Assembly: GCA_963970005.1 (NCBI GenBank)
Contig: CAXAMN010021995.1
Location: 1,006,202-1,070,201, forward strand
Direction of reading: 5' to 3'
Source: Durusdinium trenchii
Lineage: Eukaryota; Sar; Dinophyceae; Suessiales; Symbiodiniaceae
DNA length: 64,000 nt
Shown: in pieces, positions 24,341-35,824 of the stretch
Numbering within the stretch: the stretch's first letter is position 1
Layout: each line of letters begins with the position of its first letter
The notes under the pieces: generated by a model
The model's input: only the letters and a program-made list of their open reading frames with translations
Database searches by the model: none
Told to the model about the DNA's origin: nothing
Program-made: the position numbers and the translations under genes

Positions 24341-24381
24341 CTGGACCGCCGGGAGCGGGTCGCTCCCGCTCAACGGTCCAG
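24341..24381. repeat. Nested 41-base inverted repeat
   Basis: Outer arms ctggaccg and cggtccag, and inner arms cgggagcg and cgctcccg around a GGT loop, could form a strong hairpin in RNA or single-stranded DNA. No neighbouring gene explains it. Confidence 0.8.
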
Positions 24382-25990
24382 TTCGACGCAACCTGGCAGG
24401 AAAAGGTCTTAGAATTGGCAGCCAGATGGCGAGATGGCGATCTGCCTGCTCACTTGCCTGCTTGCGCACTTGTTGCTCAAGCCCTGCCAGGCCTTAAAAT
24501 GACAACTTTGTCGTGGGTTCAACAAACCCTAGTCATACACGCAGCCCACTCTTTCAAGTTTAGGCTTTTCAAGGGGCACATCTGTTCAGCCCCTGACACT
24601 ACCGCCATCCAAGCTTTCAGTCTGTTTAGGATCATTTCGAAGAGCATACTTTGGTTGAACCCCAAAACCCCCCGGATGGCCGAAAATTCGGATGGCTCCA
24701 TCAGCACCGAAGAATGTCTGCACAAAGAGCACCAAGGCATCTGTGTTCCTCGGATTTGAGGGTGTCCGCCTTCGCACATGAATGGTCCGACACATGGATC
24801 AGTCTGATGTGATCGTCAGAAACGATGGCTCTGGCTCTGTGAAAAGAACTTTGAGACCAAAAGGCAAGCTGTTTAGCACATCCAGTCCGAAGCATTTAGG
24901 ATGATGTTCTTTTGGGGTCAACGTGCTTCAAGTGACAATATCTGTGGCTCTCCACCTCTAGAATCTAGTAGGCCAGACTATGCCAGGCTGCTTACAACAA
25001 TATGGAAAGATCGAAACCTTTCTACTAAACCTGACTTTCCGGTGCACCAGACTTTCTGGAGACGGGGAGTGTCGGCTCCTCGACCTCTGCGGAGATCCTC
25101 ACGGTCTGCAGAGTCTGCAAATTCTGTCTCTCGCCGAACCAGCCGGTTCTCCCCGAACCGGCCGTGTTCACGGCAGAGAACCCCTATGCAGCCTACGGAT
25201 CTTCAACAAAGGCTGGTAGTGCAGAGATTCGTGGGGGAATCGCCAAACCGGTGACACCTCGTTTCATGTGCATGGCACATGTGCAAAAAAAAGAGAATGG
25301 CACTAATGGCACGTGGTGTTTTTGGCCGCATCTCCAACCTTTGCGGACCGGTATGCCACAGTCTAATGCAACGAATTGTAGGATCCGCATCAGAATCCTC
25401 ATCCACCTGACGAGTCCAGGCGATTGTTGAAGAGGAAGCATGACTTGCCCCCGCCATGGTGTCAAATCTGAAGAGTCTAGCAGGTGTGTCCCGATCTCCA
25501 CCCATCCCCACCCATCCCCACCCTCCAAACAGCAGGGTTGAGTTGGTGCTTACAGTTCACAAAACACATCCGTCAACGCTGTAGCTTGCTGCTGGCTCAT
25601 CGGAAAATGCATGCCTTTATTACTGGAATAGTCGAATATCTACTGACATCACTATATGCATATCACTAGTGCTACGAATTGCTTTTGTTTGGCCTTCCTC
25701 TGCTCCCGAGACTCCTTCCTTCCCCAAACGATCCGGAGGTCTACGAAGTGGTGCTGCTCTCAAGGGAGTCAGATGGGGTCAGAAGCGATGAAGGGCTCGC
25801 AGCTCGCATCCCACTGCTCTCTCCCCACCATACGAGAACCCCCGCCACTGGTTCTCCACCAGCTACTTCGGGAGCTCACATTTGCCGTTCTCCTCGTTCG
25901 CGTGGCACCACGCGGAACACGGCGGATCACGGGTCGGTCACATCGATCGTCTAAAAGCGATTCCAGAACAGCTTACGGGCTCATACATGT

Positions 25991-26036
25991 GAACATGTTC
26001 TACTCTCAAACCAGAAGGGAGAACATGTTCTACTCT
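25991..26036. repeat. Two direct copies of a palindrome-containing 16-mer
   Basis: gaacatgttctactct occurs at 25991-26006 and again at 26021-26036, exactly 30 bases apart. Each copy contains the palindrome GAACATGTTC. Such an arrangement would suit a dimeric DNA-binding protein, but no adjacent gene was identified. Confidence 0.7.
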
Positions 26037-28395
26037 GCACTGGGCGATCGCCATGTTGATGAACCACTTTTTTTCTCAATCGTCCTTGGAAGATTCCATG
26101 AGATCGCATCCGAAAGCAGAATCTACCCCCCCAAGTGTCATTAAAAAGATAGGCGGACCTTAAGCTTGCTGGATATTCGCATACTTGATATGGAGCAGAT
26201 CGTAAGTATCGCGCAATTGACATGTCTTTGAGGTATGCATGGGTATGCTGAATGGTTCTTCACCAAGAAAACTTCATCAATTTGGTTGAGTCATGTTGAG
26301 TCTTTCAGCCCACATCTTCATGACCCTGAATTGTCCAATTCTCTGACTTATATAATAACTATTGCATTGTCTCACTTCGCCCAAAACCCTTTCTTCCCAA
26401 ACATGCTCTCGTTTCTGTTTCCATGACCCTCCAGTCTTCAGTCGCCCCATGCCACAGGCTGAGTTCCCGGGCCGGCACCCAACGCAAACGACGAACCCCT
26501 TGGAGCTTGTCCTCCGGCGTCCCTGGAGAAAAGCGTTGGCCATGAAGCGACGGGCCAAGCGGCGGGCCAGGCGGCCGCGGCGTTTCGGTGGGCCCCGATA
26601 AATGTTATACTCTGCACATGGAACAAATCTTGGATAAATCCCATGGTACAAAAGCAAGACATTGAATGACATGACCACAACCATGTAGTGGTCTTGGGTT
26701 TTTGTGATCGCTCCATCCAATTGTGGACCCTGCCAGCAGGCAGAGCTGAATGGAGAACGAAATCTCCTGCAACACGTCCAATTTGGAAAGTGAAAGAGGT
26801 CCCTAGTCTTTCACAAGGTCTACTTCCACCGAGCCCAAATGCCAAGCCTGTCACCGTCGCCAAACATGGCCACACCACATGCACAGCCCAGCCAAACACC
26901 TTCCGACAAGAATCCTCACGGTCTCGCCGTGACGACTCGATGGGCTGCACCAGCTGGGGACCCCTGGCTCGTCGCGTCACGGTGCAGCATGTCCTCACCC
27001 GCCTCAGCGAGCCCGAGCTGCCCGGATGGACGAAGAGGTCAACACGAGTTCTCACCGACTCCAAATCAGTTCTCAGGGTATCGGGTATCGCGTGTTCAAT
27101 CACCTCGGCAAGTGCAACCGGACATTAGGGGAAAAAAACTATGATCTAAGAAAGTGGTTCTCTGAGGTGTCAAAAACGATGTGACACAAAAAGAGGAGCA
27201 TTTGAACCAAAGGCCGTTGGAAAAGCCACGATCTTTGAATCACTTTGTCCTTCACCATGGAGCATCACTTTGGTCCTCCCAAAGCTATTTCTGGCCCAAC
27301 TTAATTAATTCCCTTTCCGATCCTTTCTTGACACACAACTCAGACGTTGGCCCCAGTTATGTGGTGTTTCCACCCATGCTGAACGCAACAGTCCTCGTCC
27401 GCTTCTTTCGGCGAATCTGCTCAATCCCCGTTTTCCCACGCAGTGCTTCGGGGGCGGTCGCTACACTGAGGCCGCGGCCTTGGGAGGCGGAGTCCTCTGC
27501 AGGTCCACATCCTGCGACGCAGACCGGAGCGCCGCAGCGCGGAGATCGCTGGACGAGCCATCCGGGCGAAGCTCAAGGGTCGGACAGTAGAGAGAAGATG
27601 GGAGAAGCTCGAGATTGAAAAATAAGTCATATTATACCCGCGAGTCACATGAAAACTCTTCACTAAAGTCTGTGTCAACCAAGTCTTCTATCTGTGGCTC
27701 TTCATCTTGACCAGGATGTCCTGGTTGACATGTGGAATCGCGTGCGCCGGCGCCGACCGTCTTCCTGGAAAGACGCATGCCCGACCATCACCAACAACAC
27801 CAACATAACATAGCCACCATGACAAACAGGAAGGAAACGACATCAAAGTCTGTCTCATCCTTTGCTGCTTCATCTCACTCTCCTTTCATTCCTGGACTAC
27901 GCTTGTCAATTAATGTGACGATTTTGAGAGGTGTCTGCTGCCTAATGAGGCTAGAAGACCTTTCCCATGTCAGTGCCTATGTTCCAAGGTCACTCCAGTT
28001 GAACAACGTCTCAATGTTGTCGAGTTTGATGTCCCCACTGCACACATGGTCTTGAAGCCAGAGCCGTTTGATACTCAAGCGCTTTGCTTTTTTTCCTGCA
28101 TTTATTGACCCAATGCCTCGCGCAGCACTGGAGTCACACTTCATGACTTGCAACAGTTTGTATCCAAGGCCTTCAAACGGCTGGTAGTGTGGATTCCACT
28201 GGCGGCACCACGTGTCATCGCGTAGTGCTCTGTCTCACCGGAACTTGGAGCCTCTGCACTTTGCCGTTCGCAAGGTCCATGGTCCATGAGGCGCTCACCA
28301 AATCCCTCCACGCTGCAAGGCATCGATCCTCGAGTGGCGTCGGCTGCCCAGTCGGAGCCTGTGAGAGACCCACACTTCCTTCGGGGCCTCTTGGA

Positions 28396-28457
28396 TCTAG
28401 TTACTAGTAGCTTCTTGCTACTAGTTACTAGTAGTTAATGCACTTGTTACTAGTAGC
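28396..28457 (-). repeat. Dispersed repeat family A, copy
   Basis: tagttactagtagcttcttg followed by two more ttactagtag units. Confidence 0.85.
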
Positions 28458-28918
28458 AATATCCAACTTTCAATCGTATGCTTCGTTCGTCCTTTGCTCC
28501 GACGCCATCGATCACCTTTGGCTGGGACATGCCAGGGACATCGCTCACAAGCTGCACACTGGATGGCGGGTCTATCCAAGCGCCGAAACTGCTCTCGGAC
28601 GTTGTGCGCCCAACACCTGTTGACGTTGGAAGATCCGATCCTCTTGCGCCTTGCAATCCCAGTTGGGTTATCTCTTTGGCGTACTTCAAATGCGGACGAA
28701 GTTGAAGCCGATACTACCTGGTATGTGTTCGATGGTTCTGTTCAAAAGCTTCCCCTTCATTGCTTGTCCTCCAAATTCGACGTCCAAGATCGACGGCAAA
28801 GTGCTTGGTCATCTTTGGAGAAAGAGTTGAGAGAATAGCACGTCTGCTCTCAACATGTCCTCCAAATTCGTCATCAACTCTTCGTTTGCCTTGGGCTCTG
28901 TCTTGAGCTCCTCAATGT

Positions 28919-29240
28919 CTAAAGTGTCCTTGTTAAACGACCGTGAGAAGAAACTGTATATAATCTGCAAAACCTTGGAAGTTCACTTGCTGGTCGGTCA
29001 CCAACTGACCTATGATCATCTTCACCAGTCTTGCCTCTGAGGCAAAAAGTACACCAAAACCTGAAAGGCAAAAGCGTCAACATCTGGGTATTATACTCTT
29101 CTTCGCTCACTGTTGGCGGGATCTTCTTGTGTCTAACCCTTTTTGCTACTTCACTAACCTCCACGTCTTCAACTGGTAGTGGAATGCTCTCTGACGCAGT
29201 GCGACACACATCTTCACATCTGAAGTGTCACAACTCCACA
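28919..29240 (-). mobile_element. Decayed copia-type retroelement fragment
   Basis: The minus strand encodes 'IPPTVSEEEYNTQ' followed by 'LPFRFWCTFCLRGK' and 'EDDHRS'. This matches the 'HxxTHxPYRxWCxxCxxG...HR' block found just before the integrase core in copia-like polyproteins common in dinoflagellate genomes. About 100 codons are open. Beyond 'DDHRS' the expected continuation toward the integrase core shifts to another frame ('ADYIQFLL'), and the catalytic D,D,E region and the reverse transcriptase are absent. No long terminal repeats were seen. I read it as a broken remnant rather than a live element. Confidence 0.6.
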
Positions 29241-29945
29241 CTCCTTAAGAGGTGAACTAGATTTATCCTGGGCCAGCTGGGGTACTTGACTCACATCTAC
29301 CTCCAACATGTCGAAAGGGTGTGTTTGACAACGACAACAACCACAACCACTTGTTGTTGCACACTGCAGGAACAACAAGAACAAGTCCAAAGTCCAAAGC
29401 CGCAAGCCCAGCTTCCCCCTTCTCATCACCACTTTCGGCAATTGGCACGCGAAATACCGACCGACCCACCGACCGGCCTTCCATACGGCCTGGCCGGAAG
29501 AGGGCCCGTGGGTTCTCCCACCAAACAAGGACGCGCAACCCAGTCGGAGCGGAGAGAATGATCAACATTCCGAAGATGCGGGTGGTTTTTGACGGGGAAC
29601 AAAAAAAGCGAAATCAAAGCCTTGCAAGTCTTGATGATGGATTGCATCCACTGCGGAACCGTAAATCTTTGTACTGGTTGGAGCTTGTATGCTTGCTAAA
29701 TTGCAGGTGGTTCCAAATTGTCCCTAGTGTGCTTGTGGATCGGCTCTGTCTGTCTATCCTGAGCTCAAGCACTTACTGATCACCCATCTACTGCCGTTTC
29801 CAGCCGTTTATGTAGTATACTATATTATATCATATTATATCATATCTGTTTAAATCTTACTATGTTATTCTATTATATATTGTTTAATACTGAGCAAACA
29901 ACCCCTAATCTTTGTTGTCTCCTGCCCCCCCCCCTCCACATTTAG
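29241..29945. other. Non-coding stretch with AT-rich segment
   Basis: An ACAACN-rich simple tract is at 29325-29350. A strongly AT-rich segment (tatta/atatc units) is at 29805-29895. The latter ends in a long C-rich pyrimidine run leading into a good splice acceptor at 29945. Confidence 0.45.
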
Positions 29946-30035
29946 ACGGTGCACCTGAGGCACGTGAGGCTCGGAGACAGTGCGATCGATCTGGAAGTCC
30001 AGCAGCTCCTGGGGGCGGAGACGAGAAGGGGGGGG
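29946..30035 (+). CDS. Possible plus-strand exon, unassigned
   Basis: A textbook acceptor (a run of about ten Cs, then ctccacatttag) precedes an open frame reading 'TVHLRHVRLGDSAIDLEVQQ' and 'LLGAETRRG'. If real, it would be one of the few plus-strand exons in a window dominated by minus-strand genes. No family is recognised, and a second plus-strand frame ('GAPEAREARRQCDRSGS') is also open. Confidence 0.35.
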
Positions 30036-30039
30036 AGCA

Positions 30040-33000
30040 TGAAATGGAAAAAAGACTTAGAATGGTGATGGAAGAGTTTGGCATCCTCATTCTTCGACAC
30101 ACACGATGACTGTCCTGTTTTTGTCGGTGAAATTCGGCGTCAGTGGGAAAATTCGGACATCAGGGATGTGCGGCAGCAGAAGGGTCCGATGATTTCGTGT
30201 GTCTTTCCAGAGGAAGCCAGGCTCGATCCGACCGTAGAAGCTCGAGATCTCAAGCTTCTGGCACTGTTAAAATGAATAGCCATCGGTCGTGTGTGGATGG
30301 AGTGAGGCCGCCGAGGCGCCTGAATTCGGTGGGAGAGACAGGCATTGGTCATTGGAATATTTGAGTCTTCCAAGGGGCGAGATTGGGGCCGAAAAGGTGA
30401 ATCGATCTCTCTGAAGCTCCTAGGAGCCTCTTTCCTTTGTGCAAAGAACTTCCTGGCCGGGATCAAGCACCGCTTCTAAACTGCAAACCGGACAGCGAGG
30501 GTCATCCACCCCGGTCCGCGAGTTCGTCTCGTCCGCACCTCGTCGTCGTCCGAATCCACCGTCTCATGTGCTGGGGGCAAGGTACAGGCACGCCGCAGCG
30601 TTGGCCTCGTGGGCCTCGTGCTAGCGGAGCGCCCCACAACTAGCGGAGCGCCACTCGAAGAAGGGGAGCTCTCGGTACAGCGGAGGGAAGAGGAAAGCGA
30701 AGGGACGTTTCAACACCACTCAAGGTGCAACTGGAGGAAGCTGGTCTTCCAGTGTGGTCCATGCCATCAGGTTTCTTCTTTGGGGTCAGCCTGGGACGGA
30801 GGAACCGACACAGACTGCTGGAGTTGGTGAAGTGTCACCCGCACCAGGGACACCAGATCCAATTGGCTTCCGTCACCCAGCGACTCGCCCAGCAACTCTG
30901 CTTCCGGGAAGTTCAGAAGTGCAGGTCTCCGCGCCTGAAAAATGTCTCTGGAAAAGCAGAGCTCAAAGTATTCCTGGGCCAAATCGCTTGGCTTGCTCTT
31001 CCAGAGAACGCAGAAGCATGTGTGCGAGGTCAATCACAGGTCTTAACAGTGTTGGTTTGCTAGTCTACCAGCCTTGCTACAAACGTTCGGGGATTCCAAC
31101 ATTCCAATGGCTTGTCCAATTGTTCAGTTTATCAGGGTCACCATGTCAGCTGCCCCGCCCTGATTTGCATGGGCGGGCAAGATCAGCGTGCTCGGTTCAA
31201 TTCATTCGTAGCCATGTGCAATAGGAGTGATCATGGTTTGACCAGTCTCAAGAGGGTGGCCACTGCATCGTTTGGGAACGAGGGTCACCTGCAACCATAT
31301 CCCATACAACCCGGCAGTCAAAATAACTACTGAACGAATGCAGGTTAAGCAGAAACATGATTGTTTGCAACAAGAATCATCTGCCCATGAGAGTTGCTCA
31401 TGATTGCCCTGTTTTTAGGTCCAAGCCAGAGAGACCAAGTTCTCGATTCGCCTGTATTTGAAAGTCCACTTCTTTGGCTCAGGCAATCCCGGGTAGTTTT
31501 GCAGGCTAAGGTAGTCATCCTGAAGTTTATATACTGTATATAAGTGTTTTTGGATACGTAGAACAAGGAATCATGTTTGTCCTCCACTCCAGGATGATTC
31601 CACTCCGAACATTTCTTGTTGAACTGCGGATCAAGCATACCCTGAGATGAAGGATCCTTGGTGGTTGAAGAATGCACACCTTTGCCGTTTCTTTGGCGCC
31701 CTCACGTGGGCGTAAGCTGAAAGCTAGGCTCGAAGGCCAAGCTGGTCCTTGGACAGCCAACCCCAGGCACGCGAGGTCCCAAAATGACAATTACCTCATG
31801 GTAAAATCTCATGCAGGAACAGACTCCGTTCATATCAGGTCCTTTGATCTCCCACGGTCCCATCCGAATACACTAACAGCTCATCTCAGCTTCCAACGGG
31901 CTTGGCCACGACACTGCTGGAGTCGGGGGCCCAGACCTGGCAAAAGACATCACAAGTCGGGTGAACAAGTGGAGAAGAACTGTCCTCTTTTCCACTTTCG
32001 GCCACTAAGAGGGTGCCAAAAACATCTTGTGTTTTCATGTGAAGGAAGACATCCTAGATTCATTCCTCTTTTCATTCCTCTTTTCCACGACTCTGCGACC
32101 AGAGGGTGTCTGTGAAAAACATCCACCGCTACCGGTGCCGGCCTCGGGGTGGATCCCGCGCGCCTCGGCCCGGGATCCAAGGCGTCCGGTCCACTCTGGT
32201 TGACCTCTTTCGTGTGATTTTGGTCTAGTACCCACAAGGACACAAGGACACAAGCTCTTGGAGTGTTCGAGGTTTCGAGTCCACATGTTAAAATACCTTC
32301 CGGGAGCGACTAAGAACTCCGGAGTTTCCGGAACATATGGCTGATGCTGGAGACCATTCGGACCGCCCAAATACACCCCTTAAGTTGGAAAGGCGTCCCG
32401 CGAAGTTCGTCAGCAACACCCTGAAACACTTGCTGGCCTTTGCCAGTGCCCCTCAGCTTTGTTCTGACAGACCTCGGCAATCTGAGTCTCCCCACTGGTC
32501 GCGCTTGTATGGAGCACCAGGGCCTCAGAAAGCTGTGAAAGGGACCCGAGACCGAAAATCCCAGGTTCCAGGAGTTCCGAATGGGTCCATTGAAGGGTAG
32601 GGGTGCCCCTTATCCATTCACTTAGAGATCAAAAACTATTCCTTTGGAACTGCTGGTTGATATCTTGGTCTTCTCAGTCTTCTCAGTCTTCTCTTTCTGG
32701 ACTGCCAAGATGCAAATGAAAAACCCTCGCCTCCTCTTAAGAGGCACGCCACAGGGGCGACCCAGCGACGGACCATCAACTGCCTTTCGTCTTCTTGTTG
32801 GGGATCCACACAAATGGTAGTCCTCCAATATGTGGAAGGGGCATTTCCTGGCCTCAGCAAATCCATTTCTGAGCTGCGAAAAACCAGAGTACTGTATCAC
32901 ACTCACACTCTCTCTCTCTCTCTCCAACAATCATGGAAGTGGATGGCATGGTCCACTTAAGGATGACCATGAAATCCTCTAAAAACAGGTGTCTTTTTCT

Positions 33001-33240
33001 CTTCAATTCCTCAGAGTTGGACGTAAAGACCAGCGACCCAGCAGGCGAAGGCGGTTCTGCCGACGGATCGTTCGGTGGACCAGATTCGATCGAAAAAGCG
33101 GACCTGGCAAGTGCCTAAAATTCAAACTCACCAGTAGAACGGCAGGGGTCCCCAGTAAAAGCTGGTGGGAAACCCTCAGGAACATGTAGGTCAAGGAGTC
33201 AAGAACACCTCCGATGAGGCGCCAAGTTTAGGAGGTATGG
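30040..33240. other. Gene-poor stretch
   Basis: Several open patches (30480-30700, 30750-31060, 32120-32200, 32380-32540) lack family similarity. A TC dinucleotide run is at 32908-32924. No other structure was noted. Confidence 0.35.
32908..32924. repeat. TC dinucleotide run
   Basis: About eight TC units in non-coding sequence. Confidence 0.8.
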
Positions 33241-33247
33241 CAGAAGA

Positions 33248-33338
33248 CTAGTAGCTTCTTGTTACTAGTAATGCTAGGAGCTACTAGTAGCATCCTTGCT
33301 CCTAGTAGCGATGCCCTGTGTTCCTAGTAGCTTCTAGT
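33248..33338 (-). repeat. Dispersed repeat family A, copy
   Basis: gactagtagcttcttgttac, agctactagtagcatccttg, ctcctagtagcgatgccctg and ttcctagtagcttctag in order. Confidence 0.87.
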
Positions 33339-33608
33339 TTTGGCCCAGCCAATCTGATCAAAGCGGAAATGGGTCTCCGGTCATGGCACCAGGATACCTT
33401 GGTTGACCCACCGACGGAACTTGCGCAACGATCCAAAGCGCTTCCCAAAGGCCCTTCATCAGTTGATGGGTACCTGGGAGTATGTGAAATTGCCCACGTG
33501 CATAGGTGTTGTACCCACACACCAAATATACAAATTGGCACCTGCACCAAGTTGCCGCACCATCAAAAGACCCTAACTACGTGAAACCGAATTTCCGCGC
33601 GGCACAAG

Positions 33609-34238
33609 ATGGCTTGGAAGACGAATTGCGACAACAAATTAAAGCATCCAATTACGTGGAACGGGTGGAACAAGGTCATCCAGATTGCCACCCTGATTCC
33701 ACACTTCACGAAGCTTCTTCCTAAAATGGTTGACCCACCGGCGATAGTCAAGCCGCATGGTGGACAGGTCGGGCTCCAGGTTTTCACCCATCCCCAAGTC
33801 TCAAACACAACATCATCCAAAGGCTCCGTTTCCAACCAGTCACTTTTTCCGCCTGATGGCAGCTGCAAGGGCGCTGGCCGCGAGAGCTCCATCTTGAAAG
33901 CGACTCGCCAGCAGAACGAGGTGACGAGTCAAACCACTCGGGATCTGAGAAGACATCAGTCCAATAACCTACAAGTGGTGGCCATCGATAATTGTTCAAT
34001 GATGAAACCTGCAGTTCAACCAGAACTCTCACTCAAAGCTAAATGGGTGTCTCCAATGTGTATTTCCCTCAACACTTGCTTCCACAGGGAGTCGCCTCAA
34101 GCGCAAAACCAATTCCTGCGGGTCATTTGCTCTTTCTTAATCACTCTAGAAAAAGAAAGGTTCTGTCCACCTTTCCTCACAGTGTTCTCTATCAGTGGAG
34201 TGGCTCAGTCAGTACTTCCACACCTGCGAAAGCTGTGA
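33609..34238 (+). other. Long open reading frame of uncertain status (209 codons)
   Basis: An uninterrupted plus-strand frame beginning 'MAWKTNCDNKLKHPITWNGW'. Its length is above what is common by chance here, but the translation is rich in His, Pro, Ser and Thr, has no recognisable domain, and competing minus-strand frames are open over the same bases. There is no evidence for expression. Confidence 0.2.
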
Positions 34239-34588
34239 CCACAACCCTGGATCCCTCCAAAAGAAACACTGTAAACCCACTCTTGGCGGTATAGTGAGAT
34301 CAGCCCTCACATGTTACCCGCATGTCAGCTAACCCACCATGGATTAACCATTAAGCGCACCCCTGGACGCGAAAAACAACCAGTCCTGCCATCGCGCGAG
34401 TGCAAAAGGAGAGCTTCAAAGCTACAGCTACAGCACAAAATACGCTGCAAGCCACAATGAGTCAAATCAAAAACATCCAGCTTGCACGGAAGGGAAAACA
34501 TACCAGCCCTCCCAGCGGCAGTTTTGGCGTAAAATACGGTTTTGAAGGGAAGGCGGCAAAAACTGGTGGGTTTTCTTTGTGTTGAGTC

Positions 34589-34732
34589 ATGGCGCGACGC
34601 CATGCAAAGTGCCATGTGTATGTTGACGTCACGTGCGAGCGACAGTGGCACGGCGAAATTGTGTGGTCGTCCTTTGATGTAACGAAATGGGAGGCAAAGG
34701 GCGATCAAACAGTGTCCATTACACTAAGCTAG
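34589..34732 (+). CDS. Small open reading frame, 47 residues, unknown
   Basis: It starts at ATG 34589 and stops at TAG 34730-34732. The translation is protein-like: 'HAKCHVYVDVTCERQWHGEI' and 'VWSSFDVTKWEAKGDQTVS', with alternating hydrophobic and charged residues suggesting beta strands. It lies in an AT-richer segment between two other plus-strand frames (34400-34585 and 35101-35424), so the three may be pieces of one broken or spliced gene. No family recognised. Confidence 0.3.
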   Translation: MARRHAKCHVYVDVTCERQWHGEIVWSSFDVTKWEAKGDQTVSITLS

Positions 34733-35100
34733 AGTCTACATATGCTGGAACAACCAACCCCAGGCAGAAAACTCTGCGTTTCGTATGCCAAATCTTCTTT
34801 CAATTGGTCCTGTGGTTTGTCTCTACCTGGCTTAATCAGGGCCCTGGACGCTTGTTAAGGTCCTCCAGGTTGGTTTTTTTTTGATTCAAGCCCTGAGACA
34901 TGATCCTTCGAACGATGTCCTGTGTCAACACACAACACCTCTGAGAAATACCGCCTCACCTCCGAGGGACGGGGATACAGGTAGCAGGTTAGTAGACTAT
35001 GACCTCTTCACAACGCTTGCACTGACCTTACGCCTACAGTGCCAAGCAAAAGAAAGGCCTGCCTTTCTTCAAAAAAAATAGACATGCGTATTGATGTCAA

Positions 35101-35424
35101 TTGCAACCAACTAAAGCACCAGAGAAACCAAAACAAACTAAGCTGGCCCTGGAAAATTCCGGGACCGGAAGAGACAAAAGAGTATCAACCACAATCAGGC
35201 GCGGACTTGAAGAACGGCTGAGAAGGGAAACTTTCCGGAGGCCTAGGCTGGCACCTGGAAGTAGGATGGAGAGGTTGATGGTCCTTTATTACAAGCTGGC
35301 GTTTGTTGCCGTGGCACCGGACAAGAGTGTCCTGAAAGACAAACAGGCGCTCGTAATTAAGCTACTGGAGAACACAAAGGAATTTGGGACTTTCAACTCA
35401 TGTATCACAGAACAGCTAAACTAG
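35101..35424 (+). CDS. Possible coding segment, 107 codons, unknown
   Basis: A plus-strand open frame with a basic middle ('RRGLEERLRRETFRRPR') and an amphipathic C-terminal half ('MERLMVLYYKLAFVAVAPD', 'DKQALVIKLLENTKEF') ending in a TAG. Composition looks like a real protein more than a shadow frame. It sits in the AT-richer island 34.4-35.8 kb. It may be a remnant of an inserted element; no motif allows assignment. Confidence 0.3.
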   Translation: MQPTKAPEKPKQTKLALENSGTGRDKRVSTTIRRGLEERLRRETFRRPRLAPGSRMERLMVLYYKLAFVAVAPDKSVLKDKQALVIKLLENTKEFGTFNSCITEQLN

Positions 35425-35824
35425 CAGCTAAACATGTTCTTAATTACATGCAAAACGCATGTTTTTGATCAACGTGTGGAAAACAGCATTGAATGACTAA
35501 GCTGGGCACTGGATGACTAAGCATTCAAGGTCTTCCAATGTCAGACGCGAGAGGCTTTCTCTGCAAGGGAAAACACGTTCAAATAGCACACGTTCTGAGC
35601 ACCTCAACCGGAGTTGTTGATTCGGAATCCCGTAGCTTTGCAAGCACGAGCTTTGTAATTAAGGATTGTGCCGGCATACGACATGTACCTAAGCACTCGT
35701 ATGAGCTTGTAATGTTTCGGAAAACCTTGGTGTAAAGGAATTGAGGAAGAACGGGGAATCTTGTTTTGGTCTCGTTTGAGGATTTGAGGGCAAACATGGC
35801 CGATCTTCATCAAAAGAGAAGCAA

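Larger units (their letters stand above)
24382..28900. other. Gene-poor stretch
   Basis: No family recognised. Open GC-rich patches without similarity occur at 25050-25220, 25730-25960, 26450-26600, 26880-27060 and 27480-27625; the last, on the plus strand, ends 'RTVERRWEKLEIEK' then a stop. It also contains a duplicated palindromic motif (25991-26036) and a dispersed repeat copy (28396-28457). Confidence 0.35.

Noticed and set aside
33609..34238. 209-codon plus-strand protein gene
   Set aside because: Long, but there is no domain, competing minus-strand frames are open over the same bases, and composition is not convincing. Left only as an uncertain feature.
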